From assembly GCA_016213845.1 (NCBI GenBank), contig JACQZN010000118.1:1-40331 (forward strand): a stretch of DNA of 40,331 bases, in the 5' to 3' direction. The DNA is from Candidatus Wallbacteria bacterium (GTDB taxonomy: Bacteria > Muiribacteriota > UBA6191 > JACPRK01). The notes under the pieces were generated by a model that worked only from the letters and a program-made list of their open reading frames with translations, was not told the origin of the DNA and made no database searches. Made by a program: the position numbers and the translations under genes. Of the stretch, positions 24,767 to 33,238 are shown piece after piece (positions within the stretch are counted from its first letter, which is position 1; every line of letters begins with the position of its first letter).

Positions 24767-26473
24767 ATGCGCTTCACTCAGTCCTTCATCCCCACGCTCA
24801 AGGAAACCCCCTCCGAGGCGACGCTGCCCAGCCACATCTTGATGCTGCGCGCGGGCCTCATCCGCAAGACCGCCAGCGGCATGTATCTCTGGCTGCCGCT
24901 CGGGCTCAAGATGTTCAAGAAGGTCGAGTCCATCGTCAGAGAGGAGATGCTGGCGGCGGGCGCACACGAGATCTCCTGCTCCATCGCCGTCCCGGCGGAG
25001 CTCTTTCAGGAGACCGGCCGCTGGGAGCGGTTTGGCGAGGAGATGTTCCGGCTCCAGGACCGCCACAAGCGCGACTTCGCCCTCGGCCCCACGCATGAAG
25101 AGGTCTTCACCGACTTGGTTCGCAATCACCTCACCAGCTGGCGCGATTTCCCGATCACGCTCTTCCAGATCGGCCGCAAGTACCGCGACGAGATCCGCCC
25201 GCGCTTCGGCGTCATGCGCGGTCGCGAGTTCACGATGAAGGACGCCTACAGCTTCGACACCTCGGAGGACGGGCTGCGCCAGTCCTACGCAAAGATGGTG
25301 GAGGCCTACAAGCGCATCTTCACGCGCTGCGGTCTCGACTTCACCATGGTGGCCGCCGACAGCGGCACCATCGGCGGCGACGTCAGCTTCGAGTTCATGG
25401 TCAAGGCTGCCAGCGGCGAGGCCGAGATTGCTACCTGCGAGTGCGGCTACGCCGCCAACATCGAGCGCTTCCCCTGCCACGCGCTCGAGGCCTCTGCCGC
25501 CGGTGGCCCCGAGCCGCTCGAGAAGATCTCGACGCCGAAGATGAGCACCATCGAATCGCTGGTCGAGGGTCTGGGCATCCCGGCCAGTCGCATGGTCAAG
25601 ACGCTGCTCTACCGCGCCGACGACAAGATCGTCGCCTTCCTGATGCGCGGCGACCACGAGCTGAACGAAACCAAGGGGCTGAATGCCGCCAAGGCGACCG
25701 GCTTCGGGCCTGCCTCGGCCGAGGAGATTCAGAAGGCGACCGGCGGCCCGGTCGGCTTCTCGGGCCCCGTCGGCCTGAAGGGCCTCCGCGTCATCGCCGA
25801 TCTCTCCGTGAAAAACCTGGTCAACGCTTTGAGCGGCGCCAACGAAAGCGAGATGCACTACCGCAACACCAACCCGGGCCGCGACTTCGAGCCCGAGGCC
25901 TATGTCGACCTCCGCCAGGGCAAGGCGGGCGACCCGTGCCCCCAGTGCGGCAAGGCCGTCAGCCTCATGCGCGGTATCGAGGTCGGCCATGTCTTCCAGC
26001 TAGGGACGGTCTACAGCGACGTGATGCAGGCGCGTTTCCTCGACAAGGAGGGCAAGTCGCAGACGCTCATCATGGGCTGCTACGGCATCGGCGTCGACCG
26101 CACGCTCGCCAGCGTCATCGAGCAGCACCACGACGAGAAGGGCATCGTCTGGCCGATGGAGCTCTGCCCTTTCCACGCGGCCGTCGTGCCGCTGAACGTC
26201 AAGGACAAGGCCGTCAATGAGACGGCCGAGCGGCTCTATCGCGAGCTCGAAGCCGCCGGCGTCGACGTGCTGCTCGACGACCGCGACGAGCGCGCCGGCT
26301 TCAAGTTCACGGACATGGAGCTCCTGGGCATCCCGCTGCGCATCACCATCGGCCCCAAGGGCCTGGCCAAGGGCGAAGTCGAGATCACCGAGCGCAAGGG
26401 CCTCGTGACCACCGTGGTCCGCGTCGACGAGGTCGTCGCGGAAGTGGCCAGGAGAGCAGGTAGAAGACAGTAG
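24767..26473 (+). CDS. proS: prolyl-tRNA synthetase
   Basis: The 568-residue protein is the bacterial-type class II enzyme. It has HILMLRAGLIRKTASGMYLWLP near the start, FALGPTHEEVFTDLVR, QIGRKYRDEIRPRFGVMRGREF (motif 2), an inserted editing domain at about 225-380, and MGCYGIGVDRTLASVIEQ (motif 3). The anticodon-binding domain ends the protein. The length matches E. coli ProS (572). In several phyla proS follows rseP directly; here about 5 kb separate them. Its stop codon lies inside a repeat arm (26461-26481). Confidence 0.97.
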   Translation: MRFTQSFIPTLKETPSEATLPSHILMLRAGLIRKTASGMYLWLPLGLKMFKKVESIVREEMLAAGAHEISCSIAVPAELFQETGRWERFGEEMFRLQDRHKRDFALGPTHEEVFTDLVRNHLTSWRDFPITLFQIGRKYRDEIRPRFGVMRGREFTMKDAYSFDTSEDGLRQSYAKMVEAYKRIFTRCGLDFTMVAADSGTIGGDVSFEFMVKAASGEAEIATCECGYAANIERFPCHALEASAAGGPEPLEKISTPKMSTIESLVEGLGIPASRMVKTLLYRADDKIVAFLMRGDHELNETKGLNAAKATGFGPASAEEIQKATGGPVGFSGPVGLKGLRVIADLSVKNLVNALSGANESEMHYRNTNPGRDFEPEAYVDLRQGKAGDPCPQCGKAVSLMRGIEVGHVFQLGTVYSDVMQARFLDKEGKSQTLIMGCYGIGVDRTLASVIEQHHDEKGIVWPMELCPFHAAVVPLNVKDKAVNETAERLYRELEAAGVDVLLDDRDERAGFKFTDMELLGIPLRITIGPKGLAKGEVEITERKGLVTTVVRVDEVVAEVARRAGRRQ

Positions 26474-26611
26474 TCAGTAGGACTCGAAGCGAGAACGTCC
26501 GGGAGCTGAGCCTGGCCAGAGTAAGCTCAGAGGGAACTGGCAATTCCTGGCCGTGCAGACTCTTCGGTACCTCCGCACTCTACTGACTACCGACTACTGG
26601 CTACTGTCTAC
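26461..26611. repeat. inverted TAGTCAGTAG-type repeat spanning the proS/STN gene ends
   Basis: The left arm (26461-26481) and the right arm (26581-26611) are imperfect reverse complements built from repeats of CAGTAG/GTAGTC. About 100 bases lie between them. The left arm supplies the proS stop codon and the right arm supplies the stop codon of the convergent secretin-domain gene. It could act as a two-way transcription end, or be a dispersed repeat that trimmed both genes. Confidence 0.6.
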
Positions 26612-27069
26612 TTCCCCGCCCCCGGCCGGGAGATCAAGAGCGAGTTGGTGCGCGGGTCGGCCAGGATCTCGAGCTTGCCCTTGAAGAGCTTCGAAAGTTT
26701 CTCGGCCAGCTCGGCGGCGTTGCCGTAGCGCAGGGGGATGATCTGCATGGCCCCGGCGCCGCGGACGTGCGCCATGGTCGCAGGATCGCCCACCACCGTG
26801 ACGCCGTCCTTCACGAGGACCTCGTAGCGGTTGACGGCGGCGATCAGATCGATGGCCTTCAGCGGATCGACCCCGGTCAGGTCCATCGTGATCTTCCCCT
26901 TCACCTCCGGGGCGAGCAGGATGTTGCGGCCCGCCAGCCGCGCGATGATGCGGAAGGCATCGCGTACCTCGACCTCCCGGAACTTCAGGTCGATCGGCCT
27001 GGCCGCAGGTTCTTGGGCCGAGGCAGCGCTCAGGGCACAACCCAGGAGCAGCGCCGCCGCCAGCTTCAA
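26608..27069 (-). CDS. stand-alone secretin N-domain (STN/N1) protein
   Basis: The 153-residue protein has a signal peptide (1-18, ending ASAQ), then a STN/N0-like domain (IDLKFREVEVRDAFRIIARL, then GKITMDLTGVDPLKAIDLI). A secretin N1-type repeat follows (MQIIPLRYGNAAELAEKL, then ILADPRTNSLLISRP). PilQ and GspD have these parts followed by a membrane-spanning gate, which is absent here. It may be a periplasmic partner of a secretin encoded elsewhere, or the remnant of a longer gene. Its stop lies in the repeat arm at 26581-26611. The two cyclic-nucleotide genes lie just upstream on the same strand. Confidence 0.8.
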   Translation of the reverse strand: MKLAAALLLGCALSAASAQEPAARPIDLKFREVEVRDAFRIIARLAGRNILLAPEVKGKITMDLTGVDPLKAIDLIAAVNRYEVLVKDGVTVVGDPATMAHVRGAGAMQIIPLRYGNAAELAEKLSKLFKGKLEILADPRTNSLLISRPGAGK

Positions 27070-27073
27070 CGCT

Positions 27074-27565
27074 CTAAGAGGCCTTCGCGGCGCTGGCCGC
27101 CATCGAATGACCCTGGTTGATGCGCTGGAAGGTCGAGTGGACGCGGTTGCAGAGCGAGTAGACCAGCTGCAGCGTCCACTTGTGGTGCAGCTCGAAGATG
27201 AGCGCGAAGTTGGCCTTCGTGAAGACCAGCACCTGCACCTCCGAGACCGCCGTGGCCGTAGCCGAGCGCGGGTAGTTGTCGAAGTGCGACATCTCTCCCA
27301 TGATCTCGCCCGGGTTCAGCACGGCCAGCACCTTTTCGTTCTCGTTCTCGCCGCGGCTGATCTTGACCTGCCCGCTCACGATCATGAACAGCTCTTTGCT
27401 ATTGTCGTTTTCGCGGAAGAGGATCTCGCCCGGCTGGTAGGTGCGCCCCAGCTGGCTGAAGATCTCCGGGCTGGTGTCGCGAATCTCGCTGAACGCGACC
27501 TGCAGCAGGCTCTCTTCGACTTCCTCGGATGGCGGTTCGAGCGGTTCCTCGGCGTCAGCGGACAT
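27074..27565 (-). CDS. cyclic nucleotide-binding domain protein
   Basis: The 163-residue protein is mostly one cNMP-binding beta-roll. It shows YQPGEILFRENDNSKELFMIVSG, then VLAVLNPGEIMGEMSHFDNYPRSATATA, where the Gly-Glu and Arg of the phosphate-binding cassette are recognisable. A C-helix follows, with LVYSLCNRVHSTFQRIN. There is no helix-turn-helix, so it is not a complete Crp-type activator. An acidic N-terminus precedes the domain. It overlaps the upstream cNMP gene by 11 bases and ends 4 bases before the secretin-domain gene, so the three form an operon. Confidence 0.88.
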   Translation of the reverse strand: MSADAEEPLEPPSEEVEESLLQVAFSEIRDTSPEIFSQLGRTYQPGEILFRENDNSKELFMIVSGQVKISRGENENEKVLAVLNPGEIMGEMSHFDNYPRSATATAVSEVQVLVFTKANFALIFELHHKWTLQLVYSLCNRVHSTFQRINQGHSMAASAAKAS

Positions 27566-27944
27566 AGTTGATCCAGACCTTCTCGGCTTCCTGGTTGATG
27601 GCTCTCAGGTAGTGGGATAGCGCCTGAATGTTGAGCTTCGCGAACTCGATGTAGAGGCTCAGTGCGGTCTCGTAAGACTGCTTGTCCCAGACGTAGAGCT
27701 GGCTGTTGGTCTCGGCGGTCGCAGTGACGAACCGGATGCCGCTGGTGATGGCCTCCACCATGCCGAAGACTCCGTCCTTGGAGAGCTCGTAGGTGAAAGT
27801 GTAGCCGCTCTCGAGCTGGCGCGACAGGCGGATCTTGCCCTCCATCACGTAGTAGACGGCGTCCTCGGCGACTTCGTCGGCGTCCTTGAAGATCACGCCG
27901 CCCGCGGGCACGAAGAGTTCTTTGCCGTTTGTGAGGTACCTCAA
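27555..27944 (-). CDS. cyclic nucleotide-binding-like protein, partner of 27074-27565
   Basis: The 129-residue protein shows the start of the same fold (FVPAGGVIFKDADEVAEDAVYYVMEGKI, then FTYELSKDGVFGMVEAITSGIRFVTATA). The phosphate-binding cassette is less regular: FGMVEA replaces the usual FGE-L pattern, although an Arg is present. A helix ends the protein and there is no DNA-binding domain. Its gene overlaps the next cNMP gene, suggesting the products form a pair. It is divergent from the HEAT-repeat gene across 127 bases. Confidence 0.8.
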   Translation of the reverse strand: MRYLTNGKELFVPAGGVIFKDADEVAEDAVYYVMEGKIRLSRQLESGYTFTYELSKDGVFGMVEAITSGIRFVTATAETNSQLYVWDKQSYETALSLYIEFAKLNIQALSHYLRAINQEAEKVWINYVR

Positions 27945-28071
27945 GTGTCGCCAGCTTCTGCTCGAACAGGGGTTGTCGGAGGATTATAAGGCCGTCCTCG
28001 CGGCGAATGCAACGCGACGCGCTCGACGCTCCCCGCGGCAAGTCCTGTATCATCGCTGTGTGTGCACGACG

Positions 28072-29286
28072 ATGCCCTCGGATCCCTGGCGGGAGCTGGC
28101 GGAGGATGAGGCGCCGCTTGCGGCGCTGCTCTGCGGATCAGCCGCGAGCGCCGGGCAGCTCGAGCGCCTGGCGCGCGAGGCCGCCTCGCCCCTGGTCCGC
28201 AAGCTGGCTCGCATCGCCCTGGAGGAGCTTGAGCACGAGTGCGTCCCCGAGGACCCGCTGGTCGGCGGCCTCGCGTCTCCGGACCCGCTGGTGCGGCTCG
28301 CCAGCGCTCGCGCGCTCGCCTCGTCGGCCCGGACCGCGCATCTGCCGTCCTTGAAACGAAGCTTCATCGGCGAGACGACGCCGGCCGTACGGACCGAGCT
28401 CCTCGAGTCGATCGCCTTTGCCGGTGGCCCCGAACAGTGGCCCTTCCTGGCCGGCGCCTTCAAGGACGCCGACCGAGCCGTCCGCCTCAAGGTCATCGAG
28501 CTGGCCGCCCGCCTCGCCGACAAGCAGGCGCTGGTCAGCTTCACCCTCCAGGCGCTGCGCGATCCGGAGCCCGAAGTCCGCGAACGAGCGCTTGGCCTCC
28601 TGATGGTCGCTGGCGCCCGCCAGGCGGCCGAGAGGAAAGCCGCGGCCGAAACGCCCGGCGCCGAGAGTCCCGTGGCGTCTACCTGTACCGGGTTTTCTGA
28701 AAACCCGGTACAGGTAGACGCCACCGGTTTCTCGCTGGCGGGTCCGCTCACCTTCGATGCTGCCGAACAGTGGGCCCTGGCCAGGCGCCTCGCTCGAGAG
28801 CCCGACCTCGAGATGCTGCCGGTGCTCCGCGAGCTGGCGCGCGTCTCCCCTTCGCCCGACGTCGTCTCGGAGGCGCTTCGGGCGTTGGCCGTCGTCGGCG
28901 GCACGGGCGAGCTCGATCCGATTCGCGCGGGTCTCGACTGCGCCGATCCCGTCATCGTCGCGGGTGCGCTGCTGGCGCTGGGCCACCTGGCCGACCGGCG
29001 CGACATCGCCGTTGCCCGCCTGCACGCCCTTCCGGGCAGCCCCCAAGCCCTGCGCGCTGCGGCCTTCGCCTACCTGATCGCCGCGGGCGAGGCTCCCGAG
29101 CTCCCCGCGGGCCCCATCGAGGACTACGCGCGCTCCACCGCCGAGCTGCTGGCCGCCGGCCGGCTGGCCGATATCGAGCTCCACCGCCCCCCGCCCCTGC
29201 TCGATACCGCCTCCGCGCTCTCGCTCGTCTCCACGGCCGTGGCGCTCCTCCTCATCGGGATGGCGCTCTTCCTGGCCAACCGCTAG
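28072..29286 (+). CDS. tail-anchored HEAT-repeat protein with an in-frame palindromic insert
   Basis: The start taken is ATG 28072 (GTG 28060 is an alternative); 404 residues. From about residue 40 to 330 the protein is built of roughly 30-residue helical pairs of PBS-lyase/HEAT type (LVRLASARALASSA, AVRTELLESIAFAGG, AVRLKVIELAARLAD, VVSEALRALAVVGG, VIVAGALLALGHLAD). One C-terminal transmembrane helix (about 381-401, LSLVSTAVALLLIGMALFLA) anchors it by the tail. Residues 201-218 are encoded by a perfect palindrome and are Cys/Thr/Gly/Asn-rich, unlike the helical flanks. HEAT proteins usually serve as scaffolds; the partner is unknown. Confidence 0.82.
   Translation: MPSDPWRELAEDEAPLAALLCGSAASAGQLERLAREAASPLVRKLARIALEELEHECVPEDPLVGGLASPDPLVRLASARALASSARTAHLPSLKRSFIGETTPAVRTELLESIAFAGGPEQWPFLAGAFKDADRAVRLKVIELAARLADKQALVSFTLQALRDPEPEVRERALGLLMVAGARQAAERKAAAETPGAESPVASTCTGFSENPVQVDATGFSLAGPLTFDAAEQWALARRLAREPDLEMLPVLRELARVSPSPDVVSEALRALAVVGGTGELDPIRAGLDCADPVIVAGALLALGHLADRRDIAVARLHALPGSPQALRAAAFAYLIAAGEAPELPAGPIEDYARSTAELLAAGRLADIELHRPPPLLDTASALSLVSTAVALLLIGMALFLANR
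28672..28724. repeat. 53-base perfect palindromic element inside a coding sequence
   Basis: Two 26-base arms (28672-28697 and 28699-28724) are exact reverse complements around a single T. The left arm, with three more flanking bases, recurs at 37498-37523. In the HEAT gene it keeps the frame and adds about 18 residues. It is too perfect and too unlike its flanks to be ordinary coding sequence. Confidence 0.92.
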
Positions 29287-29651
29287 TAGTGGATGCAGTT
29301 GATGACGCGCGCGACTTTCTCGGCCTGATACGGCTTCGTGATGTAGTTTTCGGCCCCGTTGCGCAGTGCCTCGACCACCAGCTCCTGACGATCCAGGCTG
29401 GTCACCATCACTATCTTGATGTCCGGCGAGATCTTGCGGATCTCCTTCAGCGCGCTGATCCCGTCCATCCCCGGCATCGCGATGTCCAGCGTCACCAGGT
29501 TCGGCTTGTGCAACTTGCAGAGCCGCACCGCCTCGATCCCGTCGGGCGCCTCCGCCACGACCTGGAACTTCTCGGCCTCGAGGATCTCCGTGAGTATCTT
29601 GCGCATGACGCTCGAGTCGTCACACACCAAGGCTTTGAGCTGAAAGGACAT
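29283..29651 (-). CDS. single-domain response regulator (CheY-like)
   Basis: The 122-residue receiver domain has the acidic pair D11/D12 (VCDDSSVMRKIL), the phospho-acceptor D56 in VTLDIAMPGMDG, T84 in VMVTSLD and K106 in YITKPY. It has no output domain, so it acts by binding a partner. The start is ATG 29651; the frame is open upstream without receiver-like sequence. Its stop overlaps the end of the convergent HEAT gene by 4 bases. It follows a second receiver gene on the same strand, with 79 bases between. Confidence 0.92.
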   Translation of the reverse strand: MSFQLKALVCDDSSVMRKILTEILEAEKFQVVAEAPDGIEAVRLCKLHKPNLVTLDIAMPGMDGISALKEIRKISPDIKIVMVTSLDRQELVVEALRNGAENYITKPYQAEKVARVINCIHY

Positions 29652-29730
29652 GCGCCAGGGGCGGCAGGGCTGTCTCTCGCGGGTCCTCCCCGGACAGTTC
29701 GCCGGAGCCGGATTATAGCAGATTCTCGCT

Positions 29731-30099
29731 TCAGCTCGACAAGGCCAGCTTCTGCACCGACTCGTAGATCGTCCGGATCGTGCACGGCTTGCGGATGACC
29801 TCCGCCACCCCCAGCCGCGACAATTCGTCGACCACTTCGTCGGTCGCATACGCCGTCACGAAGATGTACTTGGTCGTCGGGTGCGACTGCTTCAGGTCGA
29901 TCAGCAAGTCCTTCCCGCTGGCCGTGTCCAGCTTCATGTCGAGTATCACGATGTCGAAGGATTCCTGTCCCAGAATCCGCCGCGCGTCGCCCTCGGAGCT
30001 GCTCGTCCTGAGGTCCACGCCGTGGAACTGGAAGTACTCCTTGTACATCTTCAGGACGACTTCTTCGTCGTCCACCGCGAGGATTCTCTTTTCCGTCAC
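29731..30099 (-). CDS. single-domain response regulator
   Basis: The 122-residue receiver domain has the acidic pair in LAVDDEE, D54 in VILDMKLD, T82 in IFVTAYA and K104 in VIRKPC. The start is taken at GTG 30099 because AGGAGAGG lies 6 bases upstream. An ATG 16 codons earlier (30147) would add a hydrophilic stretch. No histidine kinase or output domain is encoded nearby. The pair of free receivers beside two cNMP proteins suggests a small signalling patch. Confidence 0.9.
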   Translation of the reverse strand: MTEKRILAVDDEEVVLKMYKEYFQFHGVDLRTSSSEGDARRILGQESFDIVILDMKLDTASGKDLLIDLKQSHPTTKYIFVTAYATDEVVDELSRLGVAEVIRKPCTIRTIYESVQKLALSS

Positions 30100-30197
30100 C
30101 CGAGTCCTCTCCTCGAGGGAGGCCCGTGATTCTCCCTGCCACTCCAAAGCCTAGCACAGCCCGAGAGAATTGGGCACAGCCGGTGTAAGATCCAGTC

Positions 30198-31691
30198 ATG
30201 CCCTCCTCGGGTCCCGACATCCTTCTGGTTTCGACGCCGCCCTGGTTGGTCGACTGCCCGCAGCTCGGCCTGGCCACCCTGGCCGCCTACGCCCAGCGCA
30301 GTGGCTATGAGACCGAAGTCCTCGACCTGAACATCGAGCTCTACTCCAGGGCCTTCCCCGAGCAGCGCTTCCTCTGGACCATGGAGGAGAAGAACTACTG
30401 GGAGCGCTCCAACCTCTTCTCCCGGACCTGGGACCTCTTCCGAAAGGGCCTCGAAGGCGCCATCGACCGCATCGCGCTCTCCGAGGCGCCGGTCATCGGA
30501 TTCTCCGTGGCCGCTCCCAAGCAGTTCGTCACCATCGAGATCCTGCGAGGCCTTGCCCGCCGAGGCGTGCGCAAGAAAATCCTCCTGGGCGGCCCGGCCT
30601 GCCAGACAGCTCCCGAGCGCCACATCTTCACCAACCGCATCCCCGACCTGGTCGACTGCTACGTCGTCGGCGAAGGCGAGCAGAGCCTGGTCGAGCTCCT
30701 CGACAGCTTCCGCAAGGGCGAAGGCCCCCAGGGAGTCGCCGGTGTCACCCGATGGGAGAATGACGTCTTCACGCCCTACACCCCGCGCAAGCCGACGCTG
30801 CCGATGGAGGTGCTTTCCCGCCCCACCTACGACGGCTTCCCGCTCGACCGCTACACCACACCGTGTCTTGTCGTCGAGTTCTCTCGCGGCTGCGTTTCCG
30901 ACTGCGGCTTCTGCCAGGTCCGCTCGCAGTGGGGCACCTTCCGCGTCAAGAAGGCCCGGGCCATGGTCGAGGAGCTGGCCGATCTCCACCAGCGCCACGG
31001 AACCGACCTCTTCACCTTCGCCGACCCCGCCATCAACGGCCACCGCCGCCAGTTCCTCGAGTTCTGCGACCTCCTCGCCGCCAGCGGGCTGAAGCTGCGC
31101 TGGTCGGCCCTGCTGCTGGCGCTGTGGAATCTGGAGCCCGGTGACTTCGAGCGCATGCGGGCCGCGGGCTGCTATCGCCTCGAGGTCGGCGCCGAGACCG
31201 GTTCGCCCCGAGTGCTCGAGCTGATGAACAAGTCCGCCACCATCGAAAGCACCGAGCTGGCCCTGCGCTCCATCAAGGCCGCGGGCATGCAGTCGGTCAT
31301 CTTCCTGCTCACCGGCTTCCCGGGCGAGCTCGAAGAAGACTTCCAGATGACGCTCGACTTCGTCAGCCGCAACCGGCCCTACATCGACATGGTCCGCTCC
31401 GTCAACGCGCTCTACCTGCAGGAAGGCACCGACGTCGAGGTCCACGCCGCACGCTACGGCATCGAGGTCCCCCCCGACCGACCCGAGACCTGGAACACGC
31501 GCTGGCGCATCGGTGACACCAACACGCCCGGCATGCGTCTGCGGCGTGTCGAGCGCCTCCTGGAACACCTGGCGGCGCTGGGGATTCCGTACCAGCTCAC
31601 CAGCCTGGATGAGACGGGCGGCGACAGGGCCGCGCCGCCGGCCCCAAACCCAGGCGTCATCGCTCCCGCCCTGGCGTGCGGCTTGTCGTGA
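30198..31691 (+). CDS. B12-binding radical SAM protein
   Basis: The 497-residue protein has an N-terminal B12-binding-like domain (ILLVSTPPWLVDCPQLGLATL, then VIGFSVAAPKQF, ILLGGPACQ and CYVVGEGEQSL). A radical SAM core follows with FSRGCVSDCGFC, giving C232, C236 and C239, then LEVGAETGSPRVLELMNK and VIFLLTGFPGELEEDF. It is of the same broad type as the protein at 23218 but not closely alike. Its stop TGA overlaps the GTG of the glycosyltransferase gene, so the two are coupled. The combination suggests a modified lipid or surface product, which is inference. Confidence 0.88.
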   Translation: MPSSGPDILLVSTPPWLVDCPQLGLATLAAYAQRSGYETEVLDLNIELYSRAFPEQRFLWTMEEKNYWERSNLFSRTWDLFRKGLEGAIDRIALSEAPVIGFSVAAPKQFVTIEILRGLARRGVRKKILLGGPACQTAPERHIFTNRIPDLVDCYVVGEGEQSLVELLDSFRKGEGPQGVAGVTRWENDVFTPYTPRKPTLPMEVLSRPTYDGFPLDRYTTPCLVVEFSRGCVSDCGFCQVRSQWGTFRVKKARAMVEELADLHQRHGTDLFTFADPAINGHRRQFLEFCDLLAASGLKLRWSALLLALWNLEPGDFERMRAAGCYRLEVGAETGSPRVLELMNKSATIESTELALRSIKAAGMQSVIFLLTGFPGELEEDFQMTLDFVSRNRPYIDMVRSVNALYLQEGTDVEVHAARYGIEVPPDRPETWNTRWRIGDTNTPGMRLRRVERLLEHLAALGIPYQLTSLDETGGDRAAPPAPNPGVIAPALACGLS

Positions 31692-33238
31692 GCGCACCCG
31701 GCGCCGTGCGACCGGGCTGGACCGACGCCCGCGCTCTCGCCTTGGTCCTGCTCATCGGCCTTCTCGTGCGGCTGCCGACCCTCGAGGAGCCGCCCGGTTG
31801 CGACCAGGCCGTCTTCACCTGCATCGGCCAGGGCATCCTCCGGGGCGAGCTTCCACCCAGGGACCTCTTCGACAACAAGCCGCCGATCTACGACCTGCTC
31901 TGGGCCCCGGCCGGCCTCTTCGCTTCGACTGGTCTGAGCTTCGCCGCGCTGGCCGAGCTGCTCGCTGCGACGCTGGCTTCGGCCTGTCTCTTCGCCGCCG
32001 TCCGGCCCTTCCTGGGACGCGCGGGCAGCACCGCCGCCGCACTCCTCTACACGCTCCACGCGGGCGGCTTCGCTTTCGGCGGATGGTGGACACGGGCCTA
32101 CCCCGAGGCGCTGCTGGACGTTCCGCTGGCGGCTGCCGCGACGCTCTTGACGCGCCCGGTGGGCGGCCTGCCCACCCGCGCCGTCGCGGGCGCTCTGCTG
32201 GGCGGGGCGCTCTGGCTGAAGCCGAGCGTCCTTCCGATGATTCTCCTCCTGGCCGCCGTCCCCGCACCGGCCGGCGCTGGCTACCTCGCCGGACTTGCCT
32301 GGGCAGGCGCCGGTCTGGCTGCCGCGGCCGCCGCGCCGCTTGCGCTCCTGGCGGCCCTGGGGTTGCTCGGGGAATCCTGGCGCGCCTTCGTCGGATTCAA
32401 CGCCGAGATGCTGGTCAGCCACGGCGCCGTCTCTCCCGTCCCGTCCGAGTGGCTTTCGGTGGTCTTTCCATTCGCGACCTACCTGACCGCGCTCTATGCC
32501 TGGTCCGTGGTGGCGGTGGCCTCGCGCGGGCCGCTGGCGCCAATCGTGCGGCTGCCGCTTCTCTGGTGGGCGCTCACCGTGGCCAGCGCCGTCGCGCAGC
32601 GCAAACTCTTCGCCGCCCACTACCTGGGCATCACCGCGCCCCTGGCCTGGCTGGCGGCCGTCGGCTGGCGCCGCATCGACGAGCGGATGGGTCGCCGCGC
32701 GGCGCTGGCCCTGCTGGCCGCGTCCCTGGCTCCCTGGGCCATCGCCACCGTGCAGTTCGGCCGCGACGCAGGCTACGCCGGCCGTCTCAGCGGCCGTCTC
32801 GATCGAGCGGCGTTCCAGGACGGCTTCCACTGGCCGCCCCTGGGCTACTCGATCGCGCACGACCGCGAAGCCGCCCGCCTGGTGCGCCAGCACACGCCGC
32901 CCGGCTCGCGCATCGTTGTCTTCGGCGCTCGCGCCGGCGTCTACCTCTGGTCCGGCCGGCCGCCCGGGACCCGGTTTCTCTTCAACTTCCCGCTCGTGCT
33001 CCCCGGTGGTGGCCCCATCGCGCGCTCCTACCGCGAGCAGTTCCTGGCCGGCCTGCGCACCCGCCCGCCCGCCATGATCCTCGTCCCCGAGGAGGACGTC
33101 GGCATTTACGAGCCGCTCCCGAGCCTCGAGCTGGCGCGCCGATGGCCCGAGCTGATGGCGATTCTCGAAAGGCAGTACCGGCCCGGCCCGCGCTCGCCCG
33201 GCTACTCGACCTGGGTGCCGGCCGCCACCACGCCATGA
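31688..33238 (+). CDS. GT39/ArnT-like polytopic glycosyltransferase
   Basis: The protein has about 516 residues with some ten hydrophobic segments. The first outer loop contains CDQAVFTCIGQGILRGELPP followed by LFDNKPPIYDLLW, the pattern of PMT/ArnT-type enzymes that use polyprenyl-phosphate sugars. The C-terminal 130 residues are soluble and outside the membrane (RIVVFGARAGVYLWSGRPPG). The start is taken at GTG 31688, overlapping the radical SAM stop; GTG 31676 is an alternative. Its stop overlaps the ATG of the oxidoreductase. The acceptor is unknown. Confidence 0.85.
   Translation: MSAPGAVRPGWTDARALALVLLIGLLVRLPTLEEPPGCDQAVFTCIGQGILRGELPPRDLFDNKPPIYDLLWAPAGLFASTGLSFAALAELLAATLASACLFAAVRPFLGRAGSTAAALLYTLHAGGFAFGGWWTRAYPEALLDVPLAAAATLLTRPVGGLPTRAVAGALLGGALWLKPSVLPMILLLAAVPAPAGAGYLAGLAWAGAGLAAAAAAPLALLAALGLLGESWRAFVGFNAEMLVSHGAVSPVPSEWLSVVFPFATYLTALYAWSVVAVASRGPLAPIVRLPLLWWALTVASAVAQRKLFAAHYLGITAPLAWLAAVGWRRIDERMGRRAALALLAASLAPWAIATVQFGRDAGYAGRLSGRLDRAAFQDGFHWPPLGYSIAHDREAARLVRQHTPPGSRIVVFGARAGVYLWSGRPPGTRFLFNFPLVLPGGGPIARSYREQFLAGLRTRPPAMILVPEEDVGIYEPLPSLELARRWPELMAILERQYRPGPRSPGYSTWVPAATTP

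Noticed and set aside
31513..33234. In-frame upstream extension of the FAD oxidoreductase
   Set aside because: The Tat signal peptide begins exactly at ATG 33235, which overlaps the previous stop in the usual ATGA manner. The extension is Arg/Ala/Pro-rich shadow sequence.
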